A stretch of DNA of 64,000 nucleotides, taken from positions 72,327,469-72,391,468 of the forward strand of contig CM030366.1 in the NCBI GenBank assembly GCA_017893485.1, in the 5' to 3' direction. Below the pieces are notes generated by a model that saw only the letters and a list, made by a program, of their open reading frames with translations, was not told where the DNA came from and ran no database searches. The stretch's first letter is position 1, and the number at the start of each line of letters is the position of its first letter. Shown here piece by piece: positions 1 to 10,862 of the stretch. Both the position numbers and the translations under genes were made by a program. This DNA comes from Hemerocallis citrina. Its lineage: Eukaryota; Streptophyta; Magnoliopsida; Asparagales; Asphodelaceae.

Positions 1-1312
1 TTGGCGAGGGATGACCGGAGGTTGGAGTTGAGGACGTTCGACTGGAATACAACAGTCGCCACTGACTGGTCTATGGAGGAGATAGACCTGACCTCTGCGG
101 TGAATCTCTTCACATAGTCCCTCAGCTTCTCCCCCCTTTCTTGCCGCAGGTTGAGTAGGGAGAGGCTCGTCTTCTCGGCTCGACGACTACTCACAAAGTG
201 AGTTATGAACAGCGTTTCGAACTGCTCGAACGAGAAGATGGAAGAGGGGGTGAGCCTGGAGTACCATTCCCTAGCCGACCCCCTGAGGGTGGCGGGAAAG
301 GTCTTGCAGAGCATGGCGTCGGAAGCTTGATGGATCAGCATTAAGGTCTTGAAGCTTTCGACGTGATCAACAGGGTCGGACTCCCCTGAGTACGTTTCAA
401 ACTGCGGAGGTTTGAAACCCCTCAGTATGGGGGCCTCCATGATTGTCCGGGAGAAGGGGGGTCTGCTCGGACAGACGATCCCTGCTCTAGACTCCTCCTC
501 TCTGTCCATGCGACCAATGTGCCTCTCTACCTCATGGAGACGGCGGTTGAGGGCATCGTCCCTCCGCTGGTAATCATACGATCCCCTGGACTCTTCTTCA
601 TAGGAAGGGGAGCGGGGACTGCGGCGCCGGTAGTCCTGGGATCGGTGGGGACTGTTGTGATGCTGCTGGAGACTGGGAGCCGGGAGAGGACTCCTGGATC
701 GGTGGCAAGGACTGGGAACCCGCGGGGGTGTTGGGACCCTCTGGGCATTTTGGTTGTTGGGCGAAGGTTGAGGGCCTGCAGCACGGTCTCCTGAAATCGT
801 AGGAACTCGGCGCGAGTGATAGGTGCCTCATTGTTCCTCAGATGATGCCGATCCGCAGGGGAATGTGGCCTCCTCCTGCATCGCTCGGGAGATTCCGCTC
901 GGCCCCGTCGGTCTGGAGACCTTCTGCCGTCTCGGCGATGAGGAGACCGCTCACCCTGATGCTGGCGGGAGGCTCCCTCACAGGCCCGCCTCTCATCAAG
1001 GTGGGTGCGAAGGTCCTCATCTTTTTGGTGGTTCAGGATTGTGTTGCGGAGGTCGGGGTGATGAGAAGCCATTGAATCCGAGGATTCATTATGAACCGAG
1101 ACATGGTCTGGGTTGAGGGGCTGCTTCTACCTCCGCCCGTTATGGCCGGAAGGGCCATTGGGGGGTTGTTGTTTAGGTAGAGGAGGTTGGCCCTGCTGGA
1201 CCAGGGGAGGAAGTTCAGGCTGTGGAACAGGGTTGACGGGGACTTCCTCTGTCTGATCGGCGGGATTGGGCCCGCGGTTGGACCCTCTAGATCTGACCTT
1301 CTTTGGAGGCAT
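1..1312 (-). pseudogene. Broken gypsy gag (Tat-1), 5' portion only
   Basis: Gag packages retrotransposon RNA into cytoplasmic particles. The ATG at 1312-1310 aligns with the Gag start of Tat-2. The Pro-rich leader stops at 1127-1129. The frame then changes, and the Arg-rich segment (MASHHPDLRN, RNNEAPITRAEF) is read from 1072 down to about 770. A second frame change follows. From about 520 to 1 the strand again encodes the core retrotransposon Gag domain, including FSFEQFETLFITHF near 180-240. At least two frame disruptions make it non-functional. The C-terminus and zinc-knuckle-like part lie beyond the window start. Confidence 0.85.
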
Positions 1313-1365
1313 GGTTGGAGGAGGGTTAGACGACAAGGAAGAGGCTGAGGCTGTTCGTGTGGTGG

Positions 1366-1383
1366 TTCCCACAGACGGCGCCA
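1366..1383 (-). other. Primer-binding site of Tat-1
   Basis: The minus strand reads TGGCGCCGTCTGTGGGAA three bases inside the LTR. The first bases, TGGCGCCG, complement a tRNA 3' end such as that of tRNA-Asp(GUC). The same site sits at the same place in Tat-2. Confidence 0.75.
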
Positions 1384-1386
1384 ATC

Positions 1387-1976
1387 TGTTACCGCTGATT
1401 TCGGTGTGGGGGTAAACAGATGAGATTTGTGAGTTTGAGAAAACCGGAATAGAAGATCCAAGCCTTCTGATTCCTGCCGCAACCTGCAAGGAAGTGCGAG
1501 ACACCGGGGTTGATTCTGGTGACGCACCCTCCGACGCTCTTGTCAGTAACCAGTGGTGATTAAAGAAAAAGCTTAAGGTGGAAAAAGAGTGATTACCCGG
1601 TCACAGTGGTAGAGGGGAGGTATTTATAGTCGCCTGGAGAGTGATTAGGGACTTGATTTCCTGTGTAACTGCCAGGAGTAAAATCCTCACAGTCTGTTTA
1701 GGAAACTAATCCCTGATTCCCGGTGAGAGTAAATCAGGCCCGTTGACCTGGTCAGGTCAGTGGCCCTGATTTGCCTCTTGTTGGTCTGGGTTCGCCTCGG
1801 GTCGGGACCCGTACCCAATTGGAGTGGATCCGTTTGTGGGTTATTGGATCTGTGAGAAGGAGATCCAATACCCGCTTTGGATCCATTTGTATGTGAAATT
1901 ACCGTTTTACCCCCGAGCTTCAAGATTCGCGCCCAATCTGGACGGTTCCGATTTAACTCCATTTTTAGCCATATCA
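1387..1976 (-). repeat. 5' LTR of Tat-1 (590 bp)
   Basis: The LTR is bounded by TG and CA and adjoins the primer-binding site. A TATA box (TATAAATA on the minus strand) lies at 1621-1628. Several blocks match the LTRs of Tat-2: the GTGTGGGGG segment, the GCACCCTCCGACGCTC block and the terminal block reading to the TGATATGG end. Confidence 0.85.
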
Positions 1977-2090
1977 TATATATATATATATATATATATT
2001 TTAAATTTTAAAAAAAATTTTTTTTTTATAAAATTTTTTACCTACGCCGGGGTTGATTTCCCCCCCCCCCAAAAAAAAAGTATATAGCGG
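1977..2090. repeat. TA microsatellite and homopolymer stretch
   Basis: A (TA)n run starts directly at the Tat-1 LTR border. It is followed by mixed A and T tracts, then a C run and an A run near 2060-2082. I see no gene in it. Confidence 0.8.
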
Positions 2091-2275
2091 CATTTTTTTG
2101 CGAGCGCCGGTGTATATTGTACCAAGACCGGCGGTTTCAAAAGCACCGGCAAACAATCCCCGGCACGCGCTCAACCGGCGCTTGTTGTGGCGCTTTTCCA
2201 AACGCCGGTAGGTTATACACCGGCGTTTATAAACGCCGGTGAAGTCCCAAAAAAGCGCCAGTGAAGACCTTTTCT
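2091..2275. repeat. Cluster of CGCCGGT/ACCGGCG motifs, possible DNA-transposon subterminal region
   Basis: Within about 180 bp the hexamer pair CGCCGG/CCGGCG occurs many times in both orientations. One example is an inverted pair, ACACCGGCGTTTATAAACGC followed by CGGTGA, at about 2218-2242. Dense short subterminal motifs in both orientations are typical of plant CACTA (En/Spm) elements. No CACTA terminus or 3-bp duplication is visible, so this may be a fragment or something else. Confidence 0.4.
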
Positions 2276-2644
2276 TTTGTTGTGTTGAAAGTTGTTACAG
2301 GAAGTAGAATATTTCATGATCTATAAACATAAAGAAAGAGGATAAAGAAAAATGATGGTTAATGAATGAAATAACTATTGTTGCTATTAGATATAACCTA
2401 TTTGATCTCTGTAGTGAGATGATTGTTGGAATCTAGAGGCTAGGCGAGACCCTTGGTAACCGACAATTTGTGAATAAAGAAATTTGAGAAGCAGCCACTG
2501 TGGGCTAGTGTTCTCGTGTGTTGATTTAAGTTCGGTAGGGTAAGGTAACTCTAGGTTGTGATGATTATAATTAAAGCTAAGGATAGGCACTAGGAGAAGA
2601 TGTGATGAAACTTGGGTAAATATAAGTGGGGCACCTCTATATAG

Positions 2645-2905
2645 TTTGACGGTGGACTCCAGGACTATAGACCCAGTTTGACAGTGGATTCCGGAACTGT
2701 GGTTGCTTGCGATATGAGACGAGCCTTAATTAAATCCGGGACTATGATTGATTTGACGGTGGACTCCAGAATCATGAATAGTCGGGCGTATAGGAGGCCG
2801 ATCTTCATTGTATATGCGTATACCGGTGCTAGAAGGGCACTTGCGGGATGTTCGCACGATGAGAATTCTGTAAGGTTTGACGGTGGACTCCAGGACTGGA
2901 ATTCG
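2645..2905 (+). repeat. Interspersed GACGGTGGACTCC motif
   Basis: TTTGACGGTGGACTCCAG or a one- to four-base variant occurs about four times (near 2646, 2672, 2755 and 2876), spaced by unrelated sequence. It sits at the place in the LTR fragment where the related solo LTR carries a different repeated motif. Confidence 0.7.
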
Positions 2906-3080
2906 TACTGGTGGAATGTCTAAACCTTGCTTTTGTTACCGTAGTAGGTTTTGCATGGCGAGGGATTAAACCCTATATTGTGGAGTACGCAAGAGATTGC
3001 CCTCGGACCTATGTAGTATGTGATGTATAGAATCCGAACAAGTATGCATTAGTGTCATCGTAGTGTAAATCTGCATTAAG

Positions 3081-3209
3081 CATTTAAGTCATATCATACA
3101 ATGACATGTTTAGGATAGTCACTTTTTACACTTTATTATACATTCAAGTCATATCATACAATGACATGTTTAGGATAGTCACTTTTTATACTTTATTGTA
3201 CATTCAAGT
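3081..3209 (+). repeat. 60-bp tandem duplication
   Basis: Two adjacent 60-base units are almost identical, each beginning CATTTAAGTC or CATTCAAGTC and containing ATGACATGTTTAGGATAGTC. A partial third start follows. This is a recent local duplication inside the LTR fragment. Confidence 0.85.
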
Positions 3210-3526
3210 TTGTGTTTGCTAAAGTAAGATGATCGCTGTATTATAGCATTGCGTCAGTTATATGTAACTGACATGCCCACATATTTCTAGTGCAGGACCT
3301 GGATTAGCAAAATGCATAAAGATAAATTGATGCTGATGATTAATTCTAGATTAAAGTTGTTGAATGTTAGAGTTGTATATTTTGTTGTAACTTCCGCTGT
3401 ATATTTTTGTAAACAATAACAATGTTGTATAATGAAAAAGTTTTAATTCTTGTATAATTGTTCGAATTGAAGTAAAAGATCATGTTGTGCTACGAATTAC
3501 ATGTAAATAAAATTCGGAGGGTTACA

Positions 3527-4661
3527 ACTGAAAAAACTTCAATAAGCATTAACAAGAATAGCCTGGGGAAAGAATATTTTTAGATCTATTAACATCTCCA
3601 ATCAAGAAAGAAACAGACTAGAAAAACATATTACAAATCTCAAATGATTCATTGAGAAGATAATGCTCTAAATCATAATAAAAAAGTACATATGAATGAA
3701 CGGTATCCAATCCAAATGCTTATGCTCAATAGCGCTGCCAGAGTTGAGAGTATTGCATGACCAATAGCATGGTAAACTGGGATTAGTTCAACGAAAAAAA
3801 TTTGGATGAAAAACCATACCTCTCAGATTCTGCAGGGTTTGTATTCCCACATCCATTTTCAACACTGTCATTAACTGGGACCTGGTATAGTTGCAACACT
3901 AAAATAGCATCAGGCATTTAAAACATAAAGATAATCATCAGTCTTTCATCCATTTCAGAGGTTATTCTCCATTTTCACTTCAACTTTTTTTTTTCTTCTA
4001 TGCATCTAGTAAATACGATGATAGGGGAACAATAAAATTGTTTCCTCAATTGAAGAATTAGTTTGCGTTGCCCAAATTCCAAGGATCTATGATCACAGTT
4101 GTCAAATCCTATATCATATCGTACATCATTTCTTGTATAATGTATCGTGTATCGTAAGTTTTTGTCACATACTCAAAAAGGTCATTTTAGTAACCTTAAG
4201 AGTATATACTTTAAAAACAAGAACAAGTTTATAAATGGATTGCATGGACAACAAAAAATAAGATCCTTTTGCGCGTTCATAAAGCTTAGAAAACCCTTAA
4301 AGTTAACTATTTGAAAATTTGAGGCATTGCAAGTTTGCAACCTTTACTTTTTCTATAATTATATTTATTCTCACGTAAAACTACATAGAGGGAGTGAGAT
4401 TTTGGTGAGTAGTCCACATGTAATGATGTACGCCTCATATTCTCCTTATATCTTCTTCAAAACCTTCTTTTTCAGCCCTAAAACCTTCTCTTTTCATCCC
4501 AAGAGTAAACCCAAAAAAACCCCACAAAAACTATTGACGACAGCAAAAAAGACAAGAACAAGAAAATGAAGAGAATAGAAGAAAGAAGGGAGGAGGGGAT
4601 CACACTTGTTGATGGCGAGAGATGTCAAAGTTAGAGTATTTGCCGGGGTCGATGACTATGG
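3527..4661. other. Left host flank of Sire-1, no assigned gene
   Basis: AT-rich sequence between the LTR fragment and Sire-1. Near 4110-4155 it carries ATATCGTAC/GTATCGTGTATCG motifs of the kind also seen on the far side of Sire-1 at 61.6-62.2 kb. One candidate exon is annotated separately. At 4440-4660 a purine-rich plus strand (pyrimidine-rich on the minus strand) could be a UTR or first exon, but no family is recognisable. Confidence 0.5.
3820..3898 (-). other. Candidate internal exon of an unidentified host gene
   Basis: On the minus strand, a TTTTAG acceptor precedes 79 nt that are open in one frame and end in AG before GTATGG, a good donor. The frame reads LQLYQVPVNDSVENGCGN and continues with TNPAESE. 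I do not recognise the protein. A gene on this strand would have its upstream exons towards 4.6 kb, or past the Sire-1 insertion at 61.44 kb. Chance occurrence is possible because the exon is short. Confidence 0.35.
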
Positions 4662-5641
4662 TGTTGACTCTTAGTTTGGTGTGCACAAAACATGTCTATA
4701 AATACTAATAAGTTTAAATTAAATTATTCATATTTTCAGGATTAAATAATATCAATAAAAGATTCAAAAGAGATTCAAGAATAGGCAAAGAAGGAAAGCA
4801 ATAAAGAAGGATTGCAAAATCAAGCAAAAGAAGAAGTTATTCAAAAAGGAGCACATGTTGATTTGTGCCCAAGAAAGCTTGCAAGACCTGTTATTGTTAT
4901 TCCATATATGTGAGAATTAATATGTATTTAATTGATTGTGAATTGATTAGTATATGGTAGGAATATAAGTGGATTCGTCATGAACAACACGATTGCGGTC
5001 GACCGTACTTCAGTGTCGGTCGACTGCACCACAGTCGACTGCACATTATAGCAATATAATGAAACAGTCGACCATTCATCTTTCGACTTTTTGTTTAAAG
5101 ATGATTGGTCAATTGTCCCTTAATTGCGGTCGAACGTAACTTGCGCTGTTCACTTTTTTGGAATGTATCTTTTCTATTATTGATAGATACAATATTTGGA
5201 CGAACTCACTGTGTATTCATCACCTATTACTCTAAGAAAAATCTTCTGAACTAATCAATTCAATAATCAATCTGAGGGTGTGTGATAATATTTGTTTTCT
5301 TCGGTCAGGATCATTAAGGATCTTGAGTTTTTCTTTTCTTTCACTTCGGTGAGATTGACGGGGCTTGTGTTAGAAGTCCTGTGGGTATAATAGATCTCTC
5401 GGCCTGAATCCAAGAATCACTGTACAAGGGTTTGAGTATAGTGGAACGCTTGTGGCGGAGAATTGCTACAAGTAGGTGGTGTGGACGTAGATCTGGAGGT
5501 CGAACCACGTTATATCGCTACATCACTTGTGCTTGCTGTATTTGCATTTCTTATCTTTTCTCATTTACATCGCAAATTAATTTTTTTAAAAAATTTAATT
5601 CCGCACAATCACCATATTCACCCCCTCTAGGGTGATTTACA
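4662..5641 (+). repeat. 5' LTR of Sire-1 (980 bp)
   Basis: Begins TGTTGACTCTTAG and ends GATTTACA, directly followed by the primer-binding site. It contains GTCGAC palindromes at about 4995-5070. Over roughly 525 aligned bases I judge it about 95% identical to the 3' LTR. No strong promoter assignment is possible; a TATAAATA lies close to the left end at 4697. Confidence 0.9.
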
Positions 5642-5642
5642 A

Positions 5643-5655
5643 TGGTATCAGAGCG
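5643..5655 (+). other. Primer-binding site of Sire-1 (tRNA-iMet type)
   Basis: TGGTATCAGAGCG one base after the LTR matches the standard plant initiator-methionine tRNA primer-binding site used by copia elements. Confidence 0.9.
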
Positions 5656-5656
5656 A

Positions 5657-5874
5657 GGTACTTATCAAAAGCTTAAAAGCTTAAACAAAAGGTCCAATGG
5701 CCAAATCCCTCCTCCCGAAAACTTGTACTCATCGGAGCCATTCGTCTCCAATGGGACAAGTCTTACATGCTCACCATGTTTTGATGGAAAATGCTATGAT
5801 GTTTGAAAAGTTCGTATGTCTGATTTCTTACAGATGCTTGGAGCAGAAGTTTGGAATGTTTGCATAAATAAAAC
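5657..5874 (+). pseudogene. Sire-1 gag, N-terminal fragment
   Basis: One plus-strand frame reads PPPENLYSSEPFVSNGTS and then a copia Gag start resembling the usual 'FDG..YDVWK.RM' motif. The Trp codon of that motif is now TGA. No ATG is in frame with it, so the start is degraded. The frame runs straight into 30272 when Sire-2 and one AAAAC duplication are removed, showing that this is one gene cut by an insertion. Confidence 0.8.
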
Positions 5875-6959
5875 TGTAGGATCCTGTAGGCAAGGCAAAT
5901 AACAATAGAAGGGGAGTGAATAGTGTTGTATAAAAATAATTAAGAACTTGAACATTTCGTATTGTCCACTCGACTGAAAAATGAAGTCAGTCAACTGCAG
6001 CGTCAGAAAAGAAGAGTATTTTATATAAGTCTGATAAGTCGAATTGTAGCGAAAATTCAGTCGACTAAGCAGACAAGTTTACGAATAAAACACAAAAAAG
6101 TAGAATTGCAAGTTGAGAAAATACAACCACCACAGAGAGTCAAGCACAGAGTACACAGCGATATATCCTGGTTCGGTCCTCTCGACCTACATCCAGTTCC
6201 CAAGCAACCCACTTGAGATTTTCCACTATTTTTGAAAAAGTATAAGAATACCCTATGGCGTTTTGACAACAACTATGTCAAACCCGTAGACCTCTCTCAC
6301 CACTAGAGAGAGCAAACCTACTCTACACCCAAGAGTGAAAAACCGACTCTACAATCAAGAGCCCTACTCTCCAACCGAGAGGACCACTCTCACAACCCAA
6401 GAGTGAAGAATAACAACAAATTTTTTTTACAATAACCTATAGCCTTGTTTGTAATTTGTGCTTTGTATAGTGTTTATTAGGTTAACTTCTGAAATCAGTC
6501 TAAAACGAATTCGATGTTATACTAGACTGAATTTCAAAGAACCAAGACTTAGAGTTTGTATGCTTTTGAAAGACTTGTTCTTATTGAAAACAAAAAGCTT
6601 GAAACTTAAAAAAATGCTTGGAAAATGTTGTCAACCTTTGCCAAATGATCTCTACACTCTTTTTATAGAGTTAGAGACATTTGAACGTTGAGAGGTTGAA
6701 TCCCAACTGCCATACAACGGTAGTAAAAAGATTTGATTTTGAAAAATAAGTTTTAAAAACAGAAAACTGTCGAAACGACTTGAACAGTCGACTGGGTAGC
6801 CATAATGAGTCGACTGGCCAAAGCTTGTATGAGTTCAGACAGTTTCGTACTATAACAGTCGATTGGTTCAAGGAACGGTCGACTGGTACTCAACAGCTGA
6901 ACTTATTCAAGCTTGTTTCGATCTTTCAATTTTGTAAAACACTTAGTTATTAAAAGATA

Positions 6960-6992
<33 letters not shown>

Positions 6993-7285
6993 TAAGGCTA
7001 TTACAAGTTTATAAGACTCAAAGAATAAAAAATACAATATTACACGACACTTTTTACAAAACATTTGAAGCACTTGAATCTTGTCTTGAACTTGAGTCTT
7101 TGACTTGAGCTTGAGCCTTTGTCTTTATGTCTTGAAGCTTGCTTGATCAATTCTTCTTGAAAGCTTTATTAGATTGTTTTGCCTTTGTATATTTCACCAT
7201 GGTATTGACTTTGATATACCCTGCAAGATATATGTAATAGAACAACTTTGTATTGCTTTGTAGTCATTAAAATCAAGAATCAACA
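5875..7285 (-). repeat. 3' LTR of Sire-2 (1411 bp)
   Basis: On the minus strand it starts TGTTGATTCTTG after the polypurine tract and ends ACA. The TATA box (TATAAAA) is at 6661-6667. It contains AGTCGACT palindromes near 6785, 6810 and 6878 and a GT microsatellite. By eye it is about 91% identical to the 5' LTR over a 345-base stretch. It preserves the uninterrupted version of both sites hit by later insertions in the 5' LTR. Confidence 0.88.
6962..6991. repeat. (GT)n microsatellite
   Basis: About 15 GT units within the Sire-2 3' LTR. The 5' LTR copy near 20583-20596 is much shorter and interrupted. Confidence 0.95.
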
Positions 7286-7300
7286 TTCTCCCTCTTTTTG
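7286..7300 (-). other. Polypurine tract of Sire-2
   Basis: The minus strand reads CAAAAAGAGGGAGAA immediately before the LTR. It primes plus-strand DNA synthesis. Further purine-rich look-alikes occur upstream at about 7390 and 7478, the latter containing GCGGGAGAAAA. Confidence 0.85.
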
Positions 7301-7762
7301 ATGATGACAACACAATAACTTATAATAATAATAATTACATATCATGAAGTCATACAAAATTGAAAGATATATAAAATATAAACATGTATGCTTCCCCTAA
7401 CTAATGTAAAACAAGTACACAAGTAATAATATGCACAAAAACATGCACAAGACAAAACATGCACAAAAAACAAGCATTTTCTCCCGCTTTGTCATCAACA
7501 AAAACAAAAAAATAGAAGGAGGGAAGAAACAAAACATAATGTAAATCATTGCATAACGAACAAAAGCATTCCATAATCATAACAAATTAATACATAAAAC
7601 ATAGAAAAAAATACATCAAGCACAACTTCTGTCAGTCGACGTGGTACAGTACACAGTCGACTGTCCAGAACATAAAATTCCGTCTAAAGATAGACAATGA
7701 AAAAAAAAACTTTCTCATTCGACTGAAACATATTTTTAAGTCGACTTACACAAGATAAATGT
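7301..7762 (-). other. Sire-2 spacer between pol and 3' LTR
   Basis: AT-rich and non-coding. It contains extra polypurine-tract-like stretches and GTCGAC sites at about 7635, 7656 and 7740, of the same type as in the LTR. No gene is visible. Confidence 0.7.
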
Positions 7763-8147
7763 TCAAGAAACATCATGAAAATAGCAAATTCCTAGTTCTC
7801 TTCTAAAGTTGATAAAAGTGTCTTCCTTAAGTGGTTTGGTAAATATATCTGCTATTTGTTTATTAGTAAAAATAAAGTCCAAAGATATATCTCCCTTTAA
7901 AACATGATCACGTAGAAAATGATATCTAATATCGATATGTTTCGTACGTGAATGTTGAACCAAATTTTTAGATAGATTAATAGCACTGGTATTATCACAC
8001 ATTATAGCAAGTTTTGAAAATGAAATACCATAATCTAATAAAGTTTGTTTCATCCAAAAAATTTGGGCACAAGCTAAACTTGCAGCAATATATTCAGCTT
8101 CTGTAGTAGATAGGGATACCGAATTTTGCTTTTTACTGCACCAAGAT
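7763..8147 (-). pseudogene. Sire-2 pol, RNase H C-terminal part
   Basis: RNase H removes the RNA template during reverse transcription. The minus-strand frame carries the copia RNase H motifs STTEAEYIAAS, CDNTSAINLSKN and RTKHIDIRYHFLRDH, then IADIFTKPL, and ends at a stop at 7763. It is cut at 8147 by solo LTR a. The N-terminal part, with SDADFDGSKTDRKSTSG, resumes at 11456. Only the insertion and the degraded upstream frame prevent a complete domain. Confidence 0.88.
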
Positions 8148-8759
8148 TGTAACACCCCGAATTTCAAAATACAACTGAATTCGAGATTCCACGGGATCTT
8201 TACACTTCTTTCGTACAATTTTACAAGGAATTTAAAACTTTTCACTTTACATCAGAGTTACAAGAAATCTTTACACTTTTACATTTTACATCAGAAGCAA
8301 AATTTACAACATTTACATAAAAGTACAACAACATTTGAATAATCTCTAAGCATCAGTTCTCCTTTAATCTTTATCATGCCATTATCCTGCATACAAAACT
8401 ATGGGTACGTCAGTTTATTCAACCGACGAACATTATACACGGCCATCCTCTCTATTCCGGAAACAGTATAATTGATTTTCCATATTTAACAAACACAAAC
8501 TTGTTCACATAACAAACTAAGGGGAATACCCTATTGATGTCGTGTTGTAATTGTGCACTTAGTCCTTAATGCAGTTATTTACATTACATGACACTAATGC
8601 ACACTTATTCGGATTCTATGCATCCCATACTACATAGGTCCGAGGGCAAGCCTCTTAATTGTTCTTCATCTTGTAGGGTTCAATCCCTCGTCATGACTTA
8701 ATCTACTACTGTAACTACGGTAAGTATCCTAGATGTCCTATGAGTACGAGCTCATGTAC

Positions 8760-8950
8760 AGAAACACTGGAGAAAAATCCCACGTCATGTCACGACGCAT
8801 CGTGAAGACTATCTATGGACAATTCAGTCTCCTTCATGGCACACGATCCTGTCGCAGTCACCAAACACCCCACAAGCGTCGCCAAGATCCCGATAATTCT
8901 GGAGTAGTGCCCACGTCATGTCACGACGCATCGTAAAGACAAATTGTGAA
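8760..8950 (+). repeat. Duplicated CACGTCATGTCACGACGCAT motif
   Basis: CCCACGTCATGTCACGACGC followed by ATCGT(G/A)AAGAC occurs twice, near 8779 and 8909, about 130 bases apart within solo LTR a. It occupies the same part of the LTR as other short repeats in related LTRs. Confidence 0.7.
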
Positions 8951-9720
8951 TCACACCCACATCGTAGACTCGAGGTCCTCATACTTGTGTTTTTCTCACT
9001 TTCATCACCTCTTCACTATGTACTAATCCTTAATTTTAATGAAATCATGAACAAAATCAATCTCTTAGAGTTAGCACTCTCACTACTACCGGTCTTATTT
9101 CTTTCATTTCACAATGACCCAAACTTGGTCTTTTCAATTTCAATACTCATATCTCATCACTTTTCACTTGCCGGTGTGAGTTTTGGCTACACCATAATTT
9201 TCAATTTCAATTCACAAATTCACAATCTGAGCTGTCAAACTCAAGAACATTTTTCTTTTTCAATCACATGATTTTCCAATCTTTTCATGAGTCAATAATC
9301 ATACATGGAGTTCAATTATCCATCATGCATTTCATAGCTAATATGTATTTCCACATTAAAAATCATATCACAAAATATCTAGTCAAAGTGAATATTTACA
9401 AACTCACTATTGTCACATTATTCTTTAATAAGAATAACTCATATAAAACTTCACATTTATACTTTCTTCCTTTCAATTTTCCTTTTCTAACACTTATCTC
9501 AATTTCTTCATCAAAACACATTTTTATGAAATTACACGAGTGTATAACTATAGTTCCAATTGCACTTTTACTTTAAAAAATGTATTTTATTTCATTCTAA
9601 TAACTCCCGATAAATTTTCATAAGTCACACATGATTTTAGAATAATAATAGTATTTTTTTCGGAATTTCTACACATCAAGAAAAACCCAAAAATTACTTT
9701 TTTAAACCAAAAATAATATT

Positions 9721-9800
9721 CTGGCCGCACCAAGAATCGAACCCACGACCCAAGAGAAGACAACCGCACGCACTAGCCACTAGGCCGACTGTGCTCAGCG
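9721..9800 (-). other. tRNA-like segment 1 with pol III-like A and B boxes
   Basis: On the minus strand TGGCTAGTGCG (A-box-like) is followed about 35 bases later by GGTTCGATTC (B-box-like). This resembles a tRNA or tRNA-derived SINE head. No full cloverleaf was derived, so it is not called a tRNA gene. Confidence 0.45.
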
Positions 9801-9882
9801 ATATAGAAGGGAGCCAGAGAGTTTTATGTTCTCTGCTCAGATTTGTTTCGATTTTTAAAAAACGCAAACAAAAGAATGGTGG

Positions 9883-9975
9883 ACACAGGTATCGAACCAG
9901 CGACATCAACACACACACCCGCGCTACTGTAGCGCCAAAGGGCTCACCGATCACTTGAGCTATAGGCTCAAGTTG
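9883..9975 (-). other. tRNA-like segment 2 with pol III-like A and B boxes
   Basis: On the minus strand TAGCTCAAGTGA (A-box-like) is followed by CTGGTTCGATACC (B-box-like). It lies about 100 bases upstream of segment 1, in the same orientation, in the same solo LTR. The intervening spacer is longer than in a tRNA. Confidence 0.45.
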
Positions 9976-10862
9976 TCTCAATTACAACTCGAATTTCATT
10001 TAATTAAACTCTCTGTTCATTAGAACATTTCAATGTTTCAAAAGCTCTTATTTTAGTTTTGCTTTCACTAAAATTCCTGTAAACCTCCAGAATGTCTATT
10101 CTAACATAATTTAACACTCCAGTATTTTAAAATAATTTTTTTCAGTAATTAAACACACATTTCTCATACAATTAATTTAAATTGCATACTACTATTTTCA
10201 TAAATCATTTTGACATTCCTCAAACACTTTGTATTAAAATTTCCTACATCAATTTCCTATTTTTCCCTCATTCATAAACCCAAAAGCATATTATAATTTA
10301 TTCATTCCAAACAATATCACGAAAGTCCAACTAAACTCACAAAACAAACAATTCCATCTACTAGCATTTTGCACTTAGTTCTTGACATTAACAACAATTC
10401 TAATTCATATATTCCATCACTACAAAATGATTCGCATACAACTTAAGATTCATGACAAGATAACATGCAATCTATCAAGCAATCAATTTAATCAACTAGC
10501 GTGCTCTTCTTAGTTTCTTTCATGCATTATCATTTCAATCACCCCTAACATGGTATCTAATTAGAAATATAGAAAACCAACCCACCTTATTTGGAGAGAA
10601 AGATTCACAATACCTCCTAAACGAAAGAGTCCTTCTCGAACTTGCCAAACGAGTGCTCCTCCCCTCCTTGATGTGCAAACCGATGCTTCCCAAGTGCAAC
10701 CCGAGCCTTCCTAGTAGCCGGCCTCCTTGAATGTAAGCACAAACACTCAACTCTCAATCTTTTATTCTCACTTCCTACTAATAACTCACTACTAATAATT
10801 GTATTTTCTTACTATAGGTTTGGAGAATGAAGAGTGCAAGAATAACTAGGCTGGGGGAGAGG

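Larger units (their letters stand above)
1..1976 (-). mobile_element. Tat-1: 5' part of a Tat-like Ty3/gypsy retrotransposon
   Basis: Read on the minus strand, this is 5' LTR (1387-1976), primer-binding site (1366-1383) and gag (1312 down to the window edge). The rest lies outside the window. The layout and wording match the complete element Tat-2 at 32963-48375: the Gag N-termini start MPPKKVRSRGSNR here and MPPRKVRSRGSNR there. The LTR ends are also shared, TGATATGGCTAAAAATGG at one end and a CGGTAACA/CGGCAACA ending at the other. The right flank is a TA microsatellite, so no target-site duplication can be checked. Family assignment rests on similarity to Tat-2. Confidence 0.85.
2280..3526 (+). 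repeat. Degenerate long LTR fragment of the solo-LTR-a family
   Basis: The segment ends AATTCGGAGGGTTACA at 3526. This matches the 3' end (complement of TGTAACACCCCGAATT) of the solo LTR at 8148-11450. The stretch 2935-3100, including GAGGGATTAAACCC and CCCTCGGACCTATGTAGTAT, matches 8540-8720 in inverted orientation. The 5' end was not found and the left border is approximate. There is no coding content. Confidence 0.65.

Noticed and set aside
5643..5655. TGGTATCAGAGC-like strings as part of tRNA genes
   Set aside because: They lie beside LTR borders at the primer-binding position and lack the rest of a tRNA.
9694..9981. 95-residue minus-strand frame in solo LTR a
   Set aside because: It crosses the tRNA-like segments, has no domain and starts at no conserved position.
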